The notes: generated by a model not told the origin, from the letters alone. A stretch of DNA of 64,000 bases from Scylla paramamosain (GCF_035594125.1 NC_087157.1:6985001-7049000); one strand, 5' to 3'; positions 1 to 12,364 are shown, numbered from the stretch's first letter. Numbers and translations are program-made.

Positions 1-760
1 CTTCTGATCATGACTATACCAAATTCCACCGGTGCAGAGGGTAACTAACACAGTCAGATGCAGGGAGATGGAATCTGACTGACACCTGTTTTCTGATTGA
101 GCGCCAGGAAAGACTGTCGCATCACCACCAGGTACCCCCATTGTGCATACTTCTACGCATTACTAAAACTTTATTCCCATTTCGTCATAAATTTCAAGTT
201 AGCCTTTTGCTACTATATTGAGTCTTTTTTTTTTTTTTCGGTCACCTTCACTTTAAGGGATGAATGGATGAGTGGGCAGGTGTTTGATGGAGAAGTGTTG
301 TTTCTCTCACACTGCTAAGTTAGTCTAAAATAATGACATCACACACCCCATGAAAGTTCTGAAGGTCCTTTGACGTTATTTTTTTCCCCCTCTTTCTCTT
401 TTTATTCCTCCTTGTCTTCCTTTTCCTTCTCATGTTCGTCCTTCTGTTTCACCTCTTCTATCTTGTTCTCATATCCCCTCCTGTTCCTGCTTATTCGTAT
501 GATAGTTCTCCTTCTCTTCCTCCTCTTCTTCCTCCTCCTCTTTCTCCTCGTCTTCCTAATACCATCACAAAAAAAAACAAGGACGGTGTTTTTCCTTCGC
601 TAAAAATTCATGAATAAATTAAGACGGGCGGGAAGGATTGAACGAAAAGCTTCTGACCTACATAATAGGAAATGATTGGCGTTTCCGGCTTCATTCCTAC
701 TCTGCAGACAGCGTTATTATTACCTCCTCTGGTAAGGCGCTGAGCTGCATTGGGTCGTGA
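1..760. other. Unique DNA without recognised gene
   Basis: A polypyrimidine stretch at 379-560. Short open frames have no coding features. Confidence 0.6.
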
Positions 761-960
761 GTCCGTATCCATGCGGAAACGCCTTGTTCTCTCACCACGA
801 CTATTGTCTAACGCTACAGAGACGATTACCCGGGTTCTCAATAGCGTTTCTCCCGTTAATGATAAAGAAACCACATTAATCTGTCACCATAACCATAAAA
901 AACTATCTCAAAAATCCGTGGAACTTCAAGTAGAGCCTTTGAAAAGTAGTGGAGGTGCGG
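761..960 (+). repeat. Dispersed repeat, copy A
   Basis: It starts GTCCGTATCC and carries CTACAGAGACGATTACCCGG, CAATAGCGTTTCTCCCGTTA and ATGATAAAGAAACC, aligned to copy B block by block. The tail is more diverged. Not coding. Confidence 0.6.
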
Positions 961-1659
961 CGCGGAAGTGTTTCGGAATATAGTCCATGGTGTGGGAACT
1001 TCAGGGCTCTGACATGGAAAAAAAAAAAAAATGTGAAAGGTAAAAATAGGTGGAATATCAAACTATGCATTTATGGAAAAAAATGATAAAGAAGTAAGAA
1101 AACTTAAATAAAGTGTAAATGTAACTAATAGAAATTAAGAAAACTAACTAAAGGAAGTGATAAAAAAAGAGAAAGGATTTGAAAACAACAAAATGAAAGA
1201 CAGAGAAAGAGAAGACAGGAAAAAAAAAACTAAGTAGGAGGAAAAATAACAAAGGAAATACAAACAGGAAGGAAGCATTTATAGAAAACAAAGAACACTA
1301 TAAATATAAGAAAAGTTTGCGGAAGTCCTAATGTCCTTGGCAAACACATCCATTTATTAATTTCCTTTCACACCCTTCTCTTCCCCTCACCTCTTCCTCC
1401 TGCGTTTACTGATATAATAGGCTGTCCTCCTCCAGCTCTCCTCACCCTCTTCATCTACAATTTCCTCTCCTCCCCTTTTCCTCTTAATTAAGCAACATGA
1501 TTAAAAACGATTCCCTGTTTCCGGCTCCCCTTGCTCAGCGCGTCGCCTCGCCCCGTGCGGGTGGCTCCCCTCGCCTCACCTTTGTCACGCCCTGCAGCCT
1601 CCCCTCACTCCACCCCAAACATATCTTCCCCCAGTCTCCCTCAGCGCCCCCTCCCAGTT
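961..1659. other. Unique DNA without recognised gene
   Basis: A-rich to 1320, then pyrimidine-rich. A GC-rich patch at 1520-1650 has no open frame of note. Confidence 0.6.
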
Positions 1660-1690
1660 AAGGTGTGATTTCCCCAGGTAAGGCCACACT
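1660..1690 (+). other. Weaker recursive-splice-like junction
   Basis: TGTGATTTCCCCAG is followed by GTAAGGCC at 1677/1678. The pyrimidine tract is short, so this is weaker than the sites at 19.6, 50.7 and 63.8 kb. Confidence 0.2.
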
Positions 1691-1946
1691 GCACGCCGAT
1701 TAAAAGGAAGAAAAAAATATATAAAAGAATCATAACATATAACTATTCCGATAATGTTTTAAAGAAAGTATAACGAGGGAATTGCATTGGTTCTCATGCA
1801 CGAATTGAAAGACTAAATAAGAAACATGCATTGATAGTACAAGCTTCTCTCTCATTACATATAAAAAAAGTATATATATGCGTATGATGTGTGTTCCGTA
1901 TCCCCATCCAACCAAAGCAAATAGACGCTAGATGCGAATGATGAAA

Positions 1947-2072
<126 letters not shown>

Positions 2073-2395
2073 GACGAGTTCAGTGTTACTTGTGGCAGTG
2101 TAGCTTAGTTGAGAATGACGGCTTGAGAACTTTTGTGACGTCAGTGCACTACCTTTAGATGACGATGTAATTGCGGAACTGGGACAATCACTAATTAATA
2201 AACACCCAAGGACAGCGGCGGCAGGAGGAGAGTTTAGATTACTGGCGTCACAACTCTTACGAATAAATAGTTAATGAAGGACAAGTGAGCTGTTGTTACA
2301 CTTTTATGCATATTACAGAAGGCAGTCAAGGGAAAAGGAGATGGATAAAAAAGAAATCAAAAAAAGATAAAAACACTCCTTCCAAAACGAACCGC

Positions 2396-2815
2396 GGTAG
2401 AAGAACGGAGACACGGAGCATTTTTCTGAACTGTCTTGATGCTCCTGCGCTCACGTGTAGAGATGAACCCATGACTCTACCTGAAAATGAACCCTACTCT
2501 TAATTAATGTTCCTCCCTTGTGGTAGAAGAATCGAGGGAAGGAGCATTTTTCTGAAGTGTCTTAATGTTCATGTGCTCAAGTGTAGAGACGAACCCATGA
2601 ACCTACCTGAAAATGAACCCCACTCTTAATGCCCTTCCCCCACCACCACCACCATCCCCACCACCACCACCACCACCACCACCACCACCACCACCCCACA
2701 ATAAAAGCAGGGTAGAAGAACCGAGTGAAAGAGCATCTTGGCATTTACTGACGTGTCTTGATCCTCCTCCGCTTAGGCCTACAGGAGAGCCCATGAGCCT
2801 GTTCAAGTGGGAGGG
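2396..2815 (+). repeat. Three-copy minisatellite, 126-bp period, split by a (CCA)n expansion
   Basis: Units start at GGTAGAAGAA at 2396, 2522 and 2711. Each carries GGAGCATTTTTCTGAA-like, GTGTCTTGATGCTCCT-like and GAACCCATGA-like blocks. The first step is 126 bp. The second is 189 bp, the excess being about the length of the (CCA)n tract at 2638-2697. The third unit is the most diverged. Confidence 0.75.
2638..2697. repeat. (CCA)n expansion
   Basis: Trinucleotide tract with one imperfection, sitting inside the 126-bp minisatellite. Confidence 0.95.
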
Positions 2816-2895
2816 AGGCGAGGCGATAAACACATGTATCTGTTTCCTAAGGCAGGAGTGAGATGTCCCGGCACGCTGCTACGGCCTCTTGATTC

Positions 2896-2897
<2 letters not shown>

Positions 2898-2971
<74 letters not shown>

Positions 2972-3029
2972 GTGTGATAAGAATGTCACTTCAGGCAGTA
3001 GTTTTAAAGATTGATAGTTTCCCTACTCG

Positions 3030-3104
<75 letters not shown>
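2898..3104. repeat. (GT)n 2898-2976 and (CT)n 3034-3104
   Basis: Two arrays separated by 57 bp of unique DNA. Confidence 0.96.
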
Positions 3105-3107
<3 letters not shown>

Positions 3108-3305
3108 CTTCTGCCGTATTGTTTATCCTCTTTCCTTTCCACACATTCTTCTTCTTCTTCTTCTTCGAGGCGCAACACTTCAAAGGTTACTCCATTTTTC
3201 AGTATTTGCGGATCAGAAGAAACTTTCCGTAGACTTTGGATATTTGCTTTCCCGAGGTAATCTTATAGAGTTCTCCCTTTCTTGGCCAGACGGATAAGAA
3301 TACAC

Positions 3306-3307
<2 letters not shown>

Positions 3308-3382
<75 letters not shown>
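3308..3382. repeat. (AC)n
   Basis: Pure array. Confidence 0.96.
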
Positions 3383-3383
<1 letters not shown>

Positions 3384-3753
3384 CAAAGTCCCCAGAAAAG
3401 AAAAAAATACATACTGACAAAAATTATGCTATATATATAACTAATTAAAGCATTATCAGGTGTAAATGCAGCACAGGAGACCGACAGCGTGATAAGATCT
3501 AATGATAATCAAGAGTAAATTACAAAACACCCAGTACAGAAGAAAGGTCAACGGGTATCTAAACGCAGATCGCTAACAGGAGAACCCAAAAGTTTCTACG
3601 CCAATTAGAGAGCGAAAGTTCAGCAAGGCCCGCAAGGGACGACACCAAAATTAGCCGCTAACTCACAACTTCCTTACTACCGATGCGAAATTCTACCAGG
3701 GAAAGATATACGCAAGATTCATTATTACCTCGACGTTTCCAATTAACAGTAAT

Positions 3754-4480
3754 GAGATCCAGGAGTGTCTAGGGATATTCCGAGGGAAGGACACGGGCGG
3801 AGGAAGATATATTATTCACATGTAAGCGTTATAAAAGGAATCTGAGAGGACAAAAGAAACAATAATGTGTAACTGCGTGATGGATATGCTATTATATTAC
3901 TTGTACGAGATCCAGGAGTGTCTGAGGATCTTCGGGGGAAGGACATGGGCGAAGGTACATTCATGTGTAATCCCCATAAAAGGAATCTGAATGCACCTTA
4001 AATGGACAAAATAAACAAAAGTGTGCAATTGTATTATGGGTGAACTATTAAGATAAATTAAATGACATCCAGGAGAGTCCGGGGATATTCCGAGGAAAGG
4101 ACAAGGGCGTAAGCAGACACTAAATCATTCATATCTGATCGCTATGGAAAGGAATCTGAATATGAGTATAATTTAAAGGAATAAGAACATAAGAACATAA
4201 GATATAAGGGAAGCTGCAAGAAGCGACCAGGCTTACACGTGGCAGTCCCTGTATGAAACACACCTACCTATTTCCATCTGTTATCCCCATCCATAAACTT
4301 GTCTAATCTTCTCTTAAAGCTCTCTAGTGTCCTAGCACTAACTACATGATTATTGAGTCCGTTCCACTCATCTACCACTCTGTTTGAGAACCAGTTTTTT
4401 CCTATCTCCTTCCTAAACCAATATAAATAAACAAAACTGCCCAGTTGTAATATGGATGTACTATTAAATTAATTAAATAC
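3754..4480 (+). repeat. Three-copy minisatellite (153-157 bp), third unit interrupted by LINE copy A
   Basis: Units begin GAGATCCAGGAGTGTCT at 3754, GAGATCCAGGAGTGTCT at 3907 and GACATCCAGGAGAGTCC at 4064. Each continues with an ATATTCCGAGG-like block, GGACA.GGGCG and AAAGGAATCTGA. The third unit breaks after TTTAAAGGA (4180) and resumes at ATAAATAAACAAAACTG (4423), in register with unit two after removing about 260 bp. Confidence 0.8.
4181..4418 (-). mobile_element. 3' end of a non-LTR (CR1-like) retrotransposon, copy A
   Basis: Read on the minus strand, the sequence encodes the C-terminal tail of a non-LTR reverse transcriptase protein: EIGKNWFSNRVVDEWNGLNN, then a segment like LESFKRRLDKFMDGDNRWK and a stop. 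A 3' UTR with CCACGTG and CTTCTTGCAGCTTCCCTTAT follows. The element ends in a short tandem repeat built on TTATGTTC, as CR1-type elements do. It interrupts the third unit of a 157-bp tandem array, whose sequence resumes at about 4421. Only the last ~240 bp are present, a typical 5' truncation. Confidence 0.8.
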
Positions 4481-4551
4481 GAAATAACTACATTTAACAA
4501 AGAAGGGCGGTATTACAAGACTCAGATTTGCATGGCGTGAGTGACCGTTAT

Positions 4552-4578
4552 TATTCAGTACCTTAACAGTACTGAATA
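4552..4578. repeat. Perfect 10-bp inverted repeat with 7-nt loop
   Basis: TATTCAGTAC (4552-4561) and GTACTGAATA (4569-4578) are exact reverse complements. No terminator or gene role is implied. Confidence 0.5.
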
Positions 4579-5183
4579 TATTACATCACGACACGTAAAA
4601 ATACAAACTTAACAATTAGGGTGGCCATAAATATGTAGACCTTTTCATTTTTCCTCCTTCCTCCTCCTCCTCCTCCTCTCCTTTTCTCCCCTCTTCCTGT
4701 TCCTCATTGTCTTCTCCTTTTCTCCCCTCTTGTTCCTCATCCTCTTCTTTTCTCACCTATCCCTCCTCTTTCTCTTCTCCTTTTCTCCCCTCTCCCTCAT
4801 CCTCCTCCTCCTCCTCCTCTTCCTTATCCATAAAAATAACCCGGGCTAAATCATTTCCTTTTCAAATTTAACAGGCTGCCTGAAAAAGTATGGGGAATAA
4901 GGCTGATGAAAAACCCTCATTCATTATGCGTGACAATTAACCCCATCCCTCTTTATCCCTCTCCCACTCTTCCCCTCTCTTCCCCTCTCTTCCTCCCTCC
5001 GCCGCCTCCTCTACGGCAAAGGACTAAAGAATGCAACAAATGTAACGAACATAATCCCCAACATTCATCAGCGAGAGAAATTAGTAGGTAATCTTAGTCT
5101 GTCTCAATTACCTGCTTGTTCCTTGTAATTACCAGCGATCAGGTAACAATGAGGACACAGGTAAACTTAGGCAAGACTCCTGC

Positions 5184-5184
<1 letters not shown>

Positions 5185-5231
<47 letters not shown>

Positions 5232-5261
5232 ATAGGTGGGTAGGTGGGTGGGTGGGTGTCT
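5185..5261. repeat. (GT)n passing into a (GGGT)n-like tract
   Basis: (TG)n to 5230, then GGTGGGTAGGTGGGTGGG, whose four GGG runs form a G-quadruplex motif. Confidence 0.9.
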
Positions 5262-5545
5262 GTGATACCTGATGAAGCAAGCAAGGTGTAGGTAGAATAT
5301 AATGTCTGTTGTTAGTTGTTGTTAGTTGTTGGTAGTGGTGGTGGTGGTGGTGGTTCTGTTGGTGGTGGTGTTGGTATCGTCATAATTGCCACCATCATCA
5401 TTATCACTGGAGTTAGTTTGGTTCTCCTCATTAAGTTAACGTATCTGATTTATATTTTGTTCAATTTCTTTTCTTTTTTTTTCGTTACAAGGAGATGAGT
5501 TGAAAAATTAAAGGACATGATACAGAAATATACAAAAATAAATAC

Positions 5546-5646
<101 letters not shown>

Positions 5647-6141
5647 TATCTTCATAACACAGATAATTCGTTCTACAGCACGTTTCATAAGGTTACATTT
5701 ACGTCACAAAAAAAAAGTTCATTATACACGTTAACGTATGAAATCAATGGAATTATTTTGGTGTCAGTCATTAATCTTGAATATTAGTTTATTCTGACGC
5801 TAATGATGAGTGAAGCGGGGCCGGTTGGTGATGTATACTGGTAGTTACCATCGACGAGCGAGGCGAGGCGAGGCGATGATACGTAGTTATGTATTCTTGG
5901 TATGAAAACAAAGCTTCCCATACAAGTTAGCCCTTTCACTGTCGGCACATTGTTGCTGGCATATTGTTCTAAGATCATTTTAAGTTTTGCATCCGTTTCT
6001 AGCTGGGAATTCGAAGATATATCCTCGTAATCACTCTGTATCCTTGCAATAACTTTTTTCCTTTTTCTTTAGGTTTTCCACAGTGTTTTTAGAGCAGGGA
6101 ATTGCCACACATCGCAGTGAAGGCGGTGGACTAGACCAGGG

Positions 6142-6560
6142 GTGTTCATTGGAGAAGAAGTGATAGCGCTGGCAACTGAAAGGGGAGGATATGGAAGACG
6201 AAATGGTCAGAGAATGAAGGAAAGACACAAGTGGTAGGTGGAAAAGCGGAGGGATGCACTACCGCTTAAACCTGCGATAGAAGGTGGTGGGTTGGGGGGC
6301 AGATGTTCGTGGAGAGAGGAAGTGGTAGCGTCGGAGAGTGCTGAACGGGGTAGAGAATACAAAAGAAGGGTCAGAGAATGAAGGAAGGACACAGGTAGCA
6401 GGTGGAAAAGGGAAAAACTTAAGAGATGCACTAACACTTAAAGGTACGGTGTTCGTGTGAAGTGGTAGAGTTGGAGACTACTAGAAGGGGAGAGAATAGA
6501 AGAGAGAAGGGTCCGAGAGTGAAGGAATGACAGGTGGCAGGTGGGAAAGGTGAGAACTGA
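6142..6560 (+). repeat. Three-copy minisatellite, 146-161-bp period
   Basis: Units start at GTGTTC-like positions 6142, 6303 and 6449. Each contains GAAGTGGTAG, a GGTCAGAGAATGAAGGAA block and a GGTGGAAAAG block. Open frames here are not genes; they repeat along with the DNA. Confidence 0.7.
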
Positions 6561-6871
6561 AGGGAAGCACAACCACCACTACAAAGCAATTTATCCTGGA
6601 AGTGAGCAACAGCGCAACCAACCCTCAGTCTGTCACCACCTGCCGCGAGGGGACACCTGTTGGAGCCAGACAGGCACGGCGGAGGGGAGCGGAGGTGGTG
6701 ATGAATACTGTAGGACACTTGTCACTTTAACTCCCCCTCCTGATCCCCTTCCTCCATTCCCTGTGGGCAAAGCACCAGACGGGAGTAAGTGGCTGGAGGG
6801 GAAGAAGAGGAGTAAGGAATGGCGTGAGGATGTGACATTGCTAAACATGCAACGCTGGGAGCTGGTGCCAG

Positions 6872-6962
6872 TAGAGGAGGAGGAGGAGGAGGAGGAGGAG
6901 GAGGAGGAGGAGGAGGAGGAGGAGGAGGAGGAGGAGGAGGAGGAGGAGGAAGAGGAGGAGGA
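6872..6962. repeat. (AGG)n
   Basis: About 30 units with one interruption. It produces a poly-Glu frame that is not a gene. Confidence 0.95.
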
Positions 6963-7030
6963 GCAACAAGTGAGATATATCAGTAGTAAAGAAGACAGAT
7001 ATTAGTGAGCAACGACAAATTATGCGACGA

Positions 7031-7033
<3 letters not shown>

Positions 7034-7128
<95 letters not shown>

Positions 7129-7449
7129 AAACAGAAACCAGAGCCGCATCAGTGAGGGGATGAGTGTTAGTAGGGAAGGGTGGGTGGTGGGAGATCCTTT
7201 CACTCTAATCCCGCAGAGAGAGAAGCTGAAGGTCGGTGGCGCTGATGAGGAGACGCGGCTGTAATTTTGCATCACGTGTCTATTAGCATCAACGTGTCAA
7301 TTAGCAGCCTACGCGTCCAGAGGTGCCCCATATATGACTTAGCGATGGGAGGTCACCTGTCTGTGTCAATACCTGAGTGAAAACTGTTATTAATTAATCC
7401 ACTTACTTCTCTCTCTCGTTTGTTGACATTTTAGTGAATATTTAAAGCA

Positions 7450-7526
<77 letters not shown>
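7034..7526. repeat. (CT)n at 7034-7126 and 7454-7526
   Basis: Two arrays. The 327 bp between them are unique and without recognised content. Confidence 0.95.
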
Positions 7527-7531
<5 letters not shown>

Positions 7532-7661
7532 AATATTTCTAAAGTCTGCATTTTGTCGGATCACTTCACACATTACTTGTTGCTCAGCGAGGACTAATGG
7601 TGTCTTCGCATCTGGTATCGCTCATGCATTTCCTTCCTCCTCTTTTTCTTTTTCTTTTTTT

Positions 7662-7684
7662 TCTTCTTCTTCTTCTTCTTATTC

Positions 7685-7720
<36 letters not shown>

Positions 7721-7735
7721 CTCCTCCTCCTCCTC
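7662..7735. repeat. (CTT)n(ATT)n(CTC)n compound tract
   Basis: Pyrimidine trinucleotides flank a 14-unit ATT run. Confidence 0.9.
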
Positions 7736-8078
7736 TTCAGTGCATTCGCTTACACTTTCCTGCAATGCTGCTGAGTGGCTGCCATGACCATTCCTCACCA
7801 TATCACCTTCAGCAAATGTACTTTCTATTAATTCACTCAGGCATCCATTCATTTCTACCCCTTTCTTCTCTTTTCCTCTTCTTTTCATCCATTCACACAT
7901 GCATTCATTTCTATCACCATCCCGTTTTTTCCCACTCATTCCTCTCTTTCCATTTACCCTCCTCCCCACCCAAACCAACCTTCTTCAAAATAATTTCTGT
8001 CCCTCAACTTCCTTTTCCAGTTCTTTCTTTCATTTATCCCTAAACAAGCCTCCTTCCCGTCCTCTCTTTATCCCTTAG

Positions 8079-8120
8079 CTCGCACGCAGGAGGAGGCGTG
8101 GGCACAGCAGCAGCTCAGAG
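8079..8120 (+). CDS. Candidate micro-exon, 42 nt
   Basis: A long pyrimidine tract (from about 8051) ends CTTTATCCCTTAG at 8078, and 42 bases later comes TCAGAG|GTAAGA, a near-consensus donor. The length is a multiple of three. One frame reads RTQEEAWAQQQLR, another LARRRRRGHSSSSE. A second possible acceptor, CGCAG at 8089, would leave 31 bases. Strong splice signals on both sides are the only evidence; no transcript or family supports it. Confidence 0.25.
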
Positions 8121-8121
8121 G

Positions 8122-9350
8122 TAAGAGGGTTCAAGGCTGTATCCACGGAGCGCCGCCTCATCTAGGACGCAGCGGGTTGAGGCATTACCGCGAGGAACTT
8201 GACAAACTCCAGCCTCAACATTTTTTTTTTTTTCCTGGACTTGTTGCCACCGAGGGCTGCAAGACTCCAAAGCGGAAACGATCTAGCGTCTCTGAGTCTT
8301 GAGTCTCTCGTGTCTATTTAAGGATATGGGAAAGAGATTTGCAAGTACGATTTTTTTCCTCCTTTTCCCTTGCATTTTTTTCCATCTCTGTCTTCCTCTT
8401 TCAGAAGTTGGAGACGCAAAGAAAGAAAACGGTTTGTCTTAATCTTTCTCCCTTTTCTAGTCTTTTTTTTTTCTTCAAGAGCTGATTTGCATTACAATCC
8501 TCTTCACTTTGCATTTCTCCTTGAAGGGCTGACAATTTTATAGTGTCTCGTGTTTCATGTCAAAGAGGAGGAAGAGAGGTTCGAGGGATGAAGGGGAGGG
8601 GGAAAGGCAAGGGGAGAGGGTGGCACGTGAAGAAGGGAGGTGTGGAGATGCAAGATAGAGTCGTCTCTCCGGTCACGTGCAGCTGATATCTAAAGAGGAG
8701 GAGGAGGAGGAAAAGGAAAGTATAATGAGAAGTAAGAGTGTGAGGAGGAAAGGGAAGATGATAGAAAGAAAAGAAGAAAGAGATAGAAAAGGAGAATGAT
8801 AAAGAAAAGGAGAAAATGAAGGAGGAAAATAAAGAAAAAAATGAGAAAGACGAAGAAAAGAAGAGGGAAAAGAGGAAAAGGGAGTTGAAGAGAGAGAGGG
8901 AGAGAAGTGAAAGTGCTAGAACGAGGAAGAAGACTACTAATGGTGAAAAAAATATATATATATATATATAAATAAAAAAGGAAGGTTCTGAAGAGGAAGA
9001 GGAAAAAAAGGTTGTTCGGGCAAGGAATGTGGCGCCGCGGAAAGGTACTGCCGTCACTCGTGTCCCCTGAAAGGTTGGCATTAACCTCCACCAGATCATC
9101 TTCCCGGATCCAATTCAATTTGCGTCAGTCACGTCGTCCTGCCCTTGACGTGATCATGAAGCTCAAGTTAAAAAAAGTATATACAATAAAATTTTTCCAA
9201 AGGTCCCTCCGGAGGGGCTCAGTTGTGTAGTGCTTATTTATAATTCTGAAGCTCCGATATACAGTGAAGAGACAGAAAAGGTTCAGATTACAACTCAAAA
9301 ATGAAAAAAAAAGGAATAATAAAACAATGAAATCTGATAATTAAAAAAAT
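8122..9350. other. Unique and purine-rich DNA
   Basis: Purine-rich from 8560 to 9010 with a short (AT)n at 8951-8970. The long minus-strand Phe/Ser-rich frames here are a composition effect. Confidence 0.6.
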
Positions 9351-9695
9351 CAAAAGGTGCAGTAATTCAAGTATATATTTTTGACATATAGGAGAAAATG
9401 AAAGAGAACAAAACTTACACAAAATACAAATAAGCAGAACATAAAAATCTTTTCAATTTCACAACAGAAAGATACTCAAAAGGTTTACTTACTCAAGTGT
9501 ACATTTTCAGGCATAGAAAAGGGAACAGAGAACAAAACTTTAACACGAAATACACATAAACAGAATAAAAAATCTTTTTAATTTCATAACAAAAAAGGAA
9601 TTCAAAAGGTGCACCAACTCACGTTTACATTTTTAGGCATAGAAAAGGGAACAAAGAACAAAACTTTAATACAATATGCATGTAAACAAGACAGA
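9351..9695 (+). repeat. AT-rich minisatellite, 126-bp period
   Basis: Units start CAAAAGGT at 9351, 9477 and 9603, exactly 126 bp apart. The internal blocks GAGAACAAAACTT and GGCATAGAAAAGGGAAC are well conserved between units. A decayed partial unit probably precedes 9351. Confidence 0.8.
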
Positions 9696-9907
9696 AAAAA
9701 AGAAGCAGGACACACCAGGGAGTGGCGTTATCCTGTTAGAGGATAAACCCGCAACAATCAACGCGACGCAGGGAGAGCCAGGAGGTGTGAAGGAGGAAAG
9801 GGAGAGCGAGCAGCAATGGTTTAAAAAAAAGCGGTTCTCTTCCAGATCCTCAAGACTATTAAAAGTGCATAAGTCCTAGAAAAGAAGGTATATTAGATTA
9901 GAAGTAA

Positions 9908-9912
<5 letters not shown>

Positions 9913-10000
<88 letters not shown>
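9913..10000. repeat. (CT)n
   Basis: Pure array. Confidence 0.96.
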
Positions 10001-10005
<5 letters not shown>

Positions 10006-10265
10006 TCAAATTTAAACTCATGAATCGACATCGTGCTTAACCTAACTCTGTCATCAGCGGCACGTTCCAAGAAGGATAAAAATGCAAATATGGAAACTTG
10101 TTAGTAATGTGATTTTACTTTTCTTTCTCATCTTTACCAGCGACATGAGAATGTTCCCGACTTTTTTTTTTTTTAACGTTTTATTTCGGTGACCCTGCTT
10201 GGGCACCTTCCCCTTCAGCACGGAACAAGGAAACGAACTGAAAACTCTGACAGCCAACTCAACCT

Positions 10266-10393
<128 letters not shown>

Positions 10394-10528
10394 TATTCAC
10401 GTTTACACACTGCAGAGCGAATATTATAAAGGTGTGAATAGAAACTGGAGAAAGTAAAATAAAAAAATGAATCGGAGAAAAAATGTCGCAGCGATGAATT
10501 TCCTTCCTCGTTCTCCCCCACATCCCTC

Positions 10529-10648
10529 CACCACCACCACCACCACCACCACCACTCCCTTCCTCCTCCTACTCCTCCTCCTCCAGTTCCTCCACCTCCA
10601 ATCTCAATAGGTAAAAATAGCAGTGCTCTTGCGTGTGTGCGTGCAAGC

Positions 10649-10734
<86 letters not shown>

Positions 10735-10813
10735 CCATAAGCCTCAGTAACAATGCCACTTCTCCTTTTTTCCTCCCTCACTTTTCCTATTCCCTCCAAC
10801 TTCCCCATTTTCC

Positions 10814-10884
<71 letters not shown>
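10529..10884. repeat. (CCA)n 10529-10554, (GT)n 10651-10733, (CT)n 10816-10884
   Basis: Three arrays in 360 bp with short unique spacers. Downstream to 11240 is polypyrimidine. Confidence 0.95.
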
Positions 10885-10888
<4 letters not shown>

Positions 10889-11540
10889 CCTTACCCTCTG
10901 CTTACATACCTTCTTACTTAACCCCTTTCTTTATTAGCTATTTTTTTTCTCTCCCTCTATCATCCTTTCCCCTCCACCCCTTTCCTCGTTTCTTGCACCT
11001 GTCATTCACCTTCCTCATTTTCCTCTCTTACCGCCATTGCTTCCTTCTCTTCTACCCCATTCAATAAACAATAATTTTTCCCCCAATCCTCCAGAATTAG
11101 AACAAGAGATATAGACTCCACACTGCCTTCCCAACTCCCCCTACTCTCCCCCTCTCTCTCTCTCTCCCTTAAGTCCCTCATTGCCTTCCCTAACCTCATC
11201 CCCAACCCAACATTACCTTCCCCAATTTGATCCCAATTAGACCATCACATTGCCTTCCTAACTTCACTACTTATACCATGCTAACTTCCCCACCCTCTTC
11301 AACACCTTCCCTTTGTGATCCAGTCCTAATATGTAGCGTTCATTAGTTGCAATTCTCGCCAGGAGCATGCAAAAGTGATCCTGTGTTAATGTGTAAAAGT
11401 GATCCTGTGTTGATGAGTGAATAATACAGTGGGTCTTTCAATATTCTGGTGATTGCCTTCCACTGGAGTTCATGACTTAAATTACTGCACCCATATTTAT
11501 CAGTGTCCGTTTTCTTTGGCTAGGAGAATAGGATTGATTA

Positions 11541-11622
11541 TTATTGTTGTTGTTGTTGTTGTTATTGTTGTTATTATTACTGTTATATCATTATTATCAT
11601 TATTATTACTATCATTATTAAA
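11541..11622. repeat. (TTG)n/(ATT)n imperfect tract
   Basis: TTGTTG then ATTATT/CATTATTA-type trinucleotides. Confidence 0.85.
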
Positions 11623-11985
11623 GGCATATGCTCTGGAATTCTCAACCTATTTCTCTTTTTCTCTTCTTATGACTTAATCAATACACATCAATACTATTAC
11701 GATATCTCCAGAACTGAATATGCCTCCTCTATGGAGTATCTTCTCTGGTTAACTTTTTTTTCCGAGAGCAACAAGAATAGCTGGCTTTTCTCCTCTTTTC
11801 TCTATTCCTGGTCCGAGTCCTTAACCCATAACAAAAATATAGTAGCGGGTTTGATAACAATTTTGCGAGTATTGCACATTTGTTGGCTTCATTTATTCAC
11901 CTCTCTTTTTTTTTATGTTCCTCTTCCTTTAAATCTTGCTTAACACTTCACACGTGCCAGTAAATAATTCAGTAAAGGAATGTTT

Positions 11986-12140
<155 letters not shown>

Positions 12141-12159
12141 ATGAGGGGAATGGTATATA

Positions 12160-12364
12160 ACATACAAACGTAAAGAAATAAGGGGAAGCTGCAATAAGCC
12201 ATCAAAACCTCCACGTGGCAGTGCCTATATAAAACATACTGTAGCTGCCGACTCCACCTATCATCCCCACCCATAAATCTATCTAATATTTCTTTAAACC
12301 TCCCTAACGACTCGGCACTAACAGCCTGACTAATGAGTATGTTCCAATCATTTACTGCTGTATT

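Noticed and set aside
6541..7005. 154-codon plus frame ending in poly-Glu
   Set aside because: The last third is the (AGG)n array. The first part partly overlaps the 6.1-6.5-kb minisatellite and has no recognisable motif.
8560..9118. Two long overlapping minus-strand frames (179 and 142 codons)
   Set aside because: Both come from the same purine-rich stretch in different frames. Phe/Leu/Ser composition, no motif.
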